23,411 bases of DNA, taken from contig DAONJL010000042.1 of NCBI GenBank assembly GCA_035405645.1, forward strand, positions 1 through 23,411, written 5' to 3'. This DNA comes from DAONJL01 sp035405645 [NCBI: bacterium] (lineage in GTDB: Bacteria > JAGOBX01 > DAONJL01). Made by a program: the position numbers and the translations under genes. Below, piece by piece: positions 20,101 to 23,411 of this stretch. Numbering within the stretch: the stretch's first letter is position 1; each line of letters begins with the position of its first letter. Under the pieces are notes generated by a model. It was given only the letters and a program-made list of their open reading frames with translations. It ran no database searches and had not been told where the DNA came from.

Positions 20101-21157
20101 AAAATCTTTAAATAATTTGAATAAGCCATTTAATACTTGTTCAGCAGAAGCAGTTGTTGATAATTATATAAATCTATTTGATTATGATAAAGTTATCTGG
20201 TTCTGCTCAAAAGATTCGTATAATGGTTATCATACTTTCAATGTTTATGAGCAAGAAAAAGTTATGGAGTATTTAGATAATGGCGGTAATTTTTTTGTTT
20301 CAGGAAATGAAATTGCTTATGACCTTGATTATAAAGGATATGCACCAATATTTTATAATACTTATTTAAGAGCAGATTATGGTGCTGATGATGCTTACAG
20401 ATATACATTAAAGAGTGTATCAAATACAATTTTTAATGGTTTATCTGACTTTTATATTTATACTGATGATGCTGGAAGCACGCAGGGAATTGCAGCATAT
20501 CAAGCTAAATGGCCTGATAGATTTAATTTTGTTTCTTCTTATAATGGTAGTTCTGTTTGCTTAAAATATTGGGATTCGGGCTGGGGTGCTGCTGTTGAGT
20601 ATTCTGGCGGTTATGGTGTAACTTATAGTGGTAAAGAAACATCAATTAAACCAGCAAAATTAGTTAATTTTGCTTTTGCTTTTGAATGTATAAATGATAC
20701 AACTGCACGAGATAATGTAATGGCAAAAATTTTGAATTTTTTTGATAGTTCTTCTGTTGTTGGTCGAATTGAAATAACTGGTTTATCTGATTTATCTGGT
20801 GCTACTGTATCATTAGTTAAATCAGATTATTCAGAAACAAAAACTTATGTTACTGATAATGCTGGCAGATTTAGATTTGATTTTATTGATAATGGAACTT
20901 ATTTTTTAAAAGTTGAAAAAGAATTTTGTTTAACATTTAAAACATCAAATTTTAATATATCAACTTCATCTGACACTTTTATCAGTGTTTCTTTAATTGC
21001 TGGTGATGTTGTACAAAATAATAAAATAAATGTATTTGATGCTTCAAAAATCAAAGCAAATTTTGGAAATACTTCACCTGACATAAATAAAGATGGAACT
21101 GTTGATTCAGATGATTTAGAATATGTGAGAACAAATTTTAAGCAGATTGGCAATTAG
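14105..21157 (+). CDS. Giant secreted M6 metalloprotease / GH18 glycosidase with repeated domains and dockerin
   Basis: A secreted multi-enzyme protein of 2350 residues. A Phe/Leu-rich signal peptide covers ~1-23, followed by a propeptide with a very Lys-rich stretch (~95-155). The M6 (immune inhibitor A-like) protease follows, with zinc site His339-Glu340-Phe-Phe-His343 and HNLGAPDLYD. Ig-like/CARDB-like modules lie at ~553-665 and ~670-768. GH18 spans ~815-1135: DGICIDFE with acid Glu918, MAYDYHYSGGPPGPVAP and LGVPYYGLDWP resemble SleL/YaaH-type enzymes acting on amino-sugar chains. FN3-type modules (~1137-1232, ~1463-1560, ~1880-1976) precede three copies of an unnamed ~220-residue domain (1234-1456, 1562-1778, 1978-2216), with an Ig-like module at ~1784-1878. 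The end has a carboxypeptidase-regulatory-like domain (~2219-2298) and a dockerin (~2300-2350). It probably digests protein-polysaccharide material outside the cell. There is no cohesin gene nearby. The start is fixed by the signal peptide. Confidence 0.92.
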   Translation: MKNFSLFFLLFFFLLFFTYTLLAIPSISKLKELEQPDGSKIKIIQYGDENYKYFENELGYSIKKDTDGFWKYEVEENGKFKITKIKANEKPLSSFKPKLRKIKREKIKEIYKEKSIKNKLKKIKNKKLPQFEKNPKNKKERNLKKYKKNNDEFIYEIKGKNSNNRYIILDPVEKVLIIRIEFTDVKGSVNYTEHYNEFFSNEAGSLRNYFYENSYGNLYIEGNIYKEKYYKSSKTMKYYGEDSDEGIDDANVPIYELVREAVRLANNDINFREYDTDNDGEVDNLIIIHSGQDQAYSANPDDIWSHCWYLPDEGELVDGVYVKNYILVSEFSPLGVIAHEFFHNLGAPDLYDIDFDGFPTALYCLMSYGAWLNDGNTPSNICAYLKMDIDANPDNGYIGWLAPFELSDSSGTFNILSLSNWSDFDNANRVYRINTQNQNEYFIITYRKKNGYDYYLPDEGILIWHIDESMPDKSKWLNAGTPLNSFYRINLISPDINDKYKFDAAFSLNDNQFIISPFTIPNTNLNNGEYSNIVIKNISAITDIMSFTFEKTYGPILLNNFNIVQTNDNDTMLEENETAVIEIYLKNYGTIKVENLNCFIYTENQGIDIIDSHFFISEINSEEIKKIGNFKFFINDNLQKSEIIFQIEIKDNFNNSWQDSFVINIIRAFNVDAVFAIDTDKINVIFNNEVDVEKVSDISNYSIKRISDSVVSEINKIEVAGDLKTITIHTLYHLLFSTDYILEIKKNVSDKFNNELKEDVLKKFESVGEEIYYLEHKSIHQIEKEYYQNYVPTLPPFQPVVPLNQAKSQPRLTSIVYGYYPFWISSPTIYWELIHTLSFFSLDADTYGNIVSKNGWPSISWLNTAHSNGVRIEITCALFGTSKISGLLSSSTYRTNLVNNLIAELQAGNADGICIDFEFVPSSQKTNFITFLTELRNALKNMNPDYTLSIAGPAVVSWYPGYDFAQIAAICDYIFIMAYDYHYSGGPPGPVAPLAPSSLWGSLPNDSATISGYLSATSNGRDTLILGVPYYGLDWPTTDYNLPGTKRSNATARVYKNAITYAQTYGRHWDASGSVPYVLYGAPSDTHQFWYDDTVSIALKYNLVKSSAIKGTGMWAIGSDGTRTELWDLLENYFGAPSPPKLHYVKNIGANRVSLKWTDPPQSDLSKLYLYQSTDGINFTIIDNNIAKGTGTKTVSGLNTGQVYYFYLTGIDTNNNESRKSEVYAVFVTNDTPQILIVHDDARYVNSAYASYYANALAANNYSFDYCDSISVTSNYILLANYNVVIWYNARDSHSSGGSGTLSNDEQSKLIQFLNTPGKRLFISGQEIGYDLDYLNYGRTFYNNYLKTSYVADDAGSPLTLDGVSGTIFSGLTFYIDPDDNGGDSGGAYDATYPDVVNATTGATVCIQYSGVGGAATYYSSLNDTKIVCFGFPFETITSATKRAEIMEKIMDFFGVTTTIEDSQPPSAPTFLSLCNTPNAGEIQIRWLNPSDNDLHHINIYRSIDGINFTLFDTATPSPAVKTLSCNNNTFYYFVLSAVDNSNNESSRSDTYVIKTTSGTAAIVIVEDDNRYGKNNYAAYYGIALDTNNYAFDCVASEAIQGNTIALSNYSIVIWFTGKDSNYGYNTFNSTEQSKVQAYLDAGGKLFVSGQEIAYELDYKNYGDTFYKNYFRAQYSVDDAGNSVSVIGTSGGIFNGITFYIDGDNGVNEGGAYDATYPDGITAYNGSTLCLSYSSGYGAGINYSGTYKLISFGFPFETITTEYNRKIVIQKIMEYFGYVAQDTRPKITVSPDSYTLIQGTYLSIELTASDDKDTALNLTWSVSDTSSAMWDAVLIVEGETDYLFLQPKLTALGTDTIIISVRDSDLQSDSIIFTVNYISTLKPDTPILKYVKNNGTGTSINIAFYSDTYTYKYLVYKSTDGVNFEVSDTIYHPEISATISGLTNNTLYFFKILNVNSVGTSSDSFSDVYAVRTTNGNVDILVVEDDNRYGPHNYILNYAKSLNNLNKPFNTCSAEAVVDNYINLFDYDKVIWFCSKDSYNGYHTFNVYEQEKVMEYLDNGGNFFVSGNEIAYDLDYKGYAPIFYNTYLRADYGADDAYRYTLKSVSNTIFNGLSDFYIYTDDAGSTQGIAAYQAKWPDRFNFVSSYNGSSVCLKYWDSGWGAAVEYSGGYGVTYSGKETSIKPAKLVNFAFAFECINDTTARDNVMAKILNFFDSSSVVGRIEITGLSDLSGATVSLVKSDYSETKTYVTDNAGRFRFDFIDNGTYFLKVEKEFCLTFKTSNFNISTSSDTFISVSLIAGDVVQNNKINVFDASKIKANFGNTSPDINKDGTVDSDDLEYVRTNFKQIGN
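17801..18474 (+). repeat. Exoprotein repeat domain, copy 1
   Basis: This segment encodes residues ~1233-1456, the first of three related domains. Shared landmarks: ILIVHDDARY at the start, FISGQEIGYDLDYLNYG, DDAGSPL, GGAYDATYPD, FGFPFETI and IMDFFG at the end. The alternating hydrophobic strands and helices suggest an alpha/beta fold, possibly like class I glutamine amidotransferase or ThuA folds, but no catalytic Cys-His-Glu triad is evident. DNA at 18392-18418 is identical to 19358-19384 in copy 2. Confidence 0.75.
18785..19441 (+). repeat. Exoprotein repeat domain, copy 2
   Basis: Encodes residues ~1562-1778. It shows IVIVEDDNRYGKNNYAAYYG, LFVSGQEIAYELDYKNYG, DDAGNSV, GGAYDATYPDG, FGFPFETI and IMEYFGY. 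It shares 26 identical nt with copy 3 (18798-18823 and 20049-20074) and 27 with copy 1, indicating duplication within the gene. Confidence 0.75.
20036..20754 (+). repeat. Exoprotein repeat domain, copy 3
   Basis: Encodes residues ~1978-2216. It shows ILVVEDDNRYGPHNYILNYA, FFVSGNEIAYDLDYKGYA, DDAYRYTL, a changed AYQAKWPDRF in place of GGAYDATYPD, FAFAFECI, and ILNFFD. It is the most diverged copy and is slightly longer near its end. Confidence 0.7.
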
Positions 21158-21246
21158 AATATTTATTTAAATTTTTAAATTATTCTATTTTCAAATAACT
21201 TCAAAAAATTTATTAATTATCAAAATTATTTACTTCGACAAATAAG

Positions 21247-21287
21247 TATAAAATAATATTTTTTTATTTTATATAAATAATTTTTTT
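21247..21287 (+). terminator. Weak AT-only hairpin with T-run after the exoprotein gene
   Basis: TATAAAATAA (21247-21256) pairs with TTATTTTATA (21264-21273) across a 7-nt loop, and a run of seven T follows at 21281-21287. With no G-C pairs the hairpin is weak. It is the only terminator-like structure between the exoprotein stop and the next promoter. Confidence 0.25.
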
Positions 21288-21295
21288 AAAAAAAC

Positions 21296-21324
21296 TTGAC
21301 AAAAAATACCAATTTTTAAATAAT
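21296..21324 (+). promoter_or_regulatory. Near-consensus promoter of the glutamate synthase-like gene
   Basis: TTGACA (21296-21301), a 17-nt spacer, then AATAAT (21319-21324). The predicted start near 21331 gives a ~40-nt leader ending in a strong AAAGGAGG (21354-21361), 9 nt before the ATG. The intact expression signals argue that the downstream gene is, or was until recently, well expressed. Confidence 0.65.
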
Positions 21325-21370
21325 TAAAAAAAATTTTTTTTAAATTATTTGTTAAAGGAGGACTGATATT

Positions 21371-22984
21371 ATGAATTTATCAAGACCAAATGCAAATGAT
21401 GCGACACAAACATTTAATAGGTCAAAAGATGTCGCACCATAATCTGGAATTTGTTCAAGATGTATTGATGGGTGTAAAGGAAATTGCGAAATATTTAAAG
21501 CAACATTTAGAGGAAGAGAGTTAATTTATCCAACTCCTTATGGTGATGTAACTGCAGGTTCAGATAAAAATTATCCAGTTGATTATTCTCATTTAAATAT
21601 TCAAGGTTATGCATTAGGCACGAGAGGATTAGGAATAGTTCAGGGCACACCTGATACAGCGATTTTTCCAATAGTAAATACAGAAACAGCGTATGGCTGG
21701 GAGAAAAAAGTAAGAATGAAAGTTCCAGTTTTTACAGGTGCATTAGGTTCAACTGATATAGCAAGAAAAAATTGGGACAGTTTTGCAATAGGAGCGGCAT
21801 TAGCAGGAATAACAATAGTATGTGGTGAAAATGTATGTGGCGTTGACCCACAATTAGAATTAGATCAGTATAATAAGATAAAAAAGTCACCTGAAATGGA
21901 TAGAAGAATAGAAATTTATAAAAAGTATCATAGAGGTTATGGTGAAATACTTGTTCAAATGAATGTAGAAGATACAAGATTAGGAGTAGCAGAGTATGTA
22001 TTAGATAAACATAAATTAGAAACTATTGAATTAAAATGGGGGCAGGGTGCAAAATGTATTGGTGGTGAAATAAAAGTTTCATCATTAGAAAGAGCATTAG
22101 AATTACAAAAAAGAGGATATATTGTTACACCTGATCCATCATTAGAAATAAATCAAAGAGCATTTAAAAGTGGAGCAATAAAAGAATTTGAAAGACATTC
22201 ACGATTAGGATTTGTTGATCAGGAAACTTTTTTAGCAGAAGTTCAAAGATTAAGAGACCTTGGTTTTAAAAGAATAACTTTAAAGACTGGTGCGTATAGT
22301 TTAAGAGAATTAGCAATGGCAATAAAATGGGGCACACAAGCAAAAATAGATTTGTTAACAATTGATGGTTCTGGTGGCGGAACAGGAATGAGTCCATGGC
22401 GTATGATGAGTGAATGGGGCGTGCCAAGTATTTATTTACATTCAGCTGCAGTTGAATTTGCTAATTATTTATTAAGTAAAGGTGAAACACATATTTGTGA
22501 TTTTGCTTTTGCTGGTGGTTTTTCAACAGAAGATCATATATTTAAAGCAATTGCACTTGGTCATCCACATGTAAAAGCAGTATGTATGGGACGTGCATTA
22601 ATGATTCCTGGTTTTGTTGGAAAAAATTTTGAAGAATGGTATAAAAATAATGATTTACCAAAAACTGTATCACAATATGGTTCAAAACCAGAAGAAATTT
22701 TTGTTTGTTATGAACAAGTAAAAACATTAGTTGGAAATGAAGAAATTAAAAAAATACCTATGGGAGCAATTGGTGTATTTAGTTTTATTGATAAATTAAA
22801 AGTTGGTTTACAACAGTTAATGGCAGGTGCTCGCTGTTTTAGAGTTCACGCTATTACACGAAATGAAATAATGTCATTAACAAAAGAATGTTCGGAAGTA
22901 ACAAAAATACCTTATGTTATGGATGCTTATAGAAAAGAAGCTTATGAAGTTCTTGATTCTATGACATCTTATTCAATTATTTAA
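21371..22984 (+). pseudogene. FMN-binding glutamate synthase-family protein with in-frame TAA at codon 24
   Basis: The frame from ATG 21371 to TAA 22984 is 537 sense codons long apart from one TAA at 21440-21442. The product matches the stand-alone FMN-binding glutamate synthase-like family. The N-terminus NLSRPNANDATQTFNRSK reads straight across the stop into SGICSRCIDGCKGNCE, whose Cys28, 31, 35 and 39 suggest an iron-sulfur cluster. The FMN barrel motifs IDGSGGGTGMSPWRMMSEWG and FAGGFSTEDHIFKAIALG follow. No frameshift or other lesion is present, and promoter, ribosome binding site and terminator are intact. Either one substitution killed the gene recently, the base call is wrong, or the stop is read through. 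Reinitiation at ATG 21716 would give a 422-residue protein lacking the Cys motif. A role in ammonia assimilation or another FMN-dependent redox step is inferred from family only. Confidence 0.85.
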
Positions 22985-22995
22985 TCGAGTTATAT

Positions 22996-23040
22996 GAGAG
23001 AATTACAATAATATGTTGTTGTAATTCTCTCTATTTTTTT
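22996..23040 (+). terminator. Rho-independent terminator of the glutamate synthase-like gene
   Basis: A perfect 13-bp stem (GAGAGAATTACAA at 22996-23008 with TTGTAATTCTCTC at 23019-23031) and a 10-nt loop are followed by TATTTTTTT. It lies 12 nt after the stop codon. On the other strand it abuts the stop of the leftward gene but has no T-run there, so it acts mainly rightward. Confidence 0.9.
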
Positions 23041-23411
23041 ATCTCTCGCTTTTCATCTCTATCTAAATAACCTATTATTTCACTATACATCTTTTTTATT
23101 GTTAATTCATCTGCTAAATGTATTTGCTCATTTAGTTGATGTATTCGATTATTGAAAAAATATTGTGTTAAATATGAAATTGCTTTCTGTGAATATGGAT
23201 TAAATATAAAAATTCCTATAAGCAAACTTAAAATAATAACATAAACATAAGTTTTCAAATCAATCCGTTTATATAAATAAAATAATGCATCACCTTTAAT
23301 TTTTTCAAAATAATTTATATTATCAAGTTTTTCCTTTATTTCATCATCTTTTACTAAATATGATTGCCAGCAAATAACATCAAGTATTCTGTCAAAACCA
23401 ACTGGTTTTTG
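23031..23411 (-). CDS. C-terminal part of an unidentified membrane protein (5' end beyond right edge)
   Basis: The frame is open from the right edge for 126 residues and ends in TAG at 23033-23031. A TTG at 23258 could be read as a start, but the frame continues unbroken to the edge with protein-like composition (FDRILDVICWQSYLVKDD), so the gene very probably begins outside. The visible part has an acidic/Lys-rich region (~20-35), one clear membrane helix (YVYVIILSLLIGIFIFNPYS) and a charged cytoplasmic or periplasmic tail rich in helix formers (QLNEQIHLADELTIKKMYSE) ending in DRDEKREIKK. No family recognised. It converges on the glutamate synthase-like gene, with its stop inside that gene's terminator stem. 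Confidence 0.65.
   Translation of the reverse strand, partial: QKPVGFDRILDVICWQSYLVKDDEIKEKLDNINYFEKIKGDALFYLYKRIDLKTYVYVIILSLLIGIFIFNPYSQKAISYLTQYFFNNRIHQLNEQIHLADELTIKKMYSEIIGYLDRDEKREIKK

Noticed and set aside
21440-21442. TAA as a reassigned sense codon
   Set aside because: Most other complete genes here end in TAA at the expected protein length, and rsmI, fabD and alaS end in TGA, so both are stops in this genome.
23031-23258. A complete small leftward gene starting at TTG 23258
   Set aside because: The frame stays open to the right edge with protein-like sequence, and there is no ribosome binding site at the TTG, so it is the end of a longer gene.

Overview
This is a very AT-rich stretch (roughly a quarter G+C by eye) from a Gram-negative-type bacterium. 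Genes for a predicted outer-membrane beta-barrel, a LolA-like periplasmic protein and DjlA point to a double membrane. Both TAA and TGA are used as stops: rsmI ends in TGA inside an ATGA overlap with the next gene, so TGA is not recoded. I cannot assign a phylum; a deep-branching or uncultivated lineage is plausible. No rRNA, tRNA, CRISPR array or insertion sequence was seen.

Layout. Positions 1-9708 form a long leftward gene set. In transcription order it holds a LolA-like periplasmic protein and a barrel protein (stop and start codons overlap), a Lys/Glu-rich protein with its own promoter and strong ribosome binding site, alaS, an overlapping FAD-dependent geranylgeranyl-reductase-family enzyme, a 49-residue membrane protein, fabD behind its own promoter and a leader of about 130 nt, a DjlA-like co-chaperone, and a PAS sensor histidine kinase that runs off the left edge. 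A divergent control region (9709-9887) with a 9-bp-arm dyad separates these from a rightward operon (9888-12891) of rsmI, an M29 aminopeptidase and an MscS channel. It converges on leftward ruvB (12908-13936).

From 14105 to 21157 one gene encodes a secreted protein of 2350 residues. It carries an M6 metalloprotease, Ig-like modules, a SleL/YaaH-like GH18 glycosidase, three copies of an unnamed ~220-residue domain interleaved with FN3-type modules, and a C-terminal dockerin. It looks like an extracellular enzyme that attacks protein plus amino-sugar polymers. Its promoter lies so close to the ATG that the mRNA should have almost no leader.

The right end holds an FMN-binding glutamate synthase-family gene with a near-consensus promoter, a strong ribosome binding site and a good terminator, but with an in-frame TAA at codon 24. 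A leftward membrane protein fragment follows at the edge. The most interesting items are the multi-enzyme exoprotein with its triplicated domain, and the interrupted but otherwise intact glutamate synthase-like gene.
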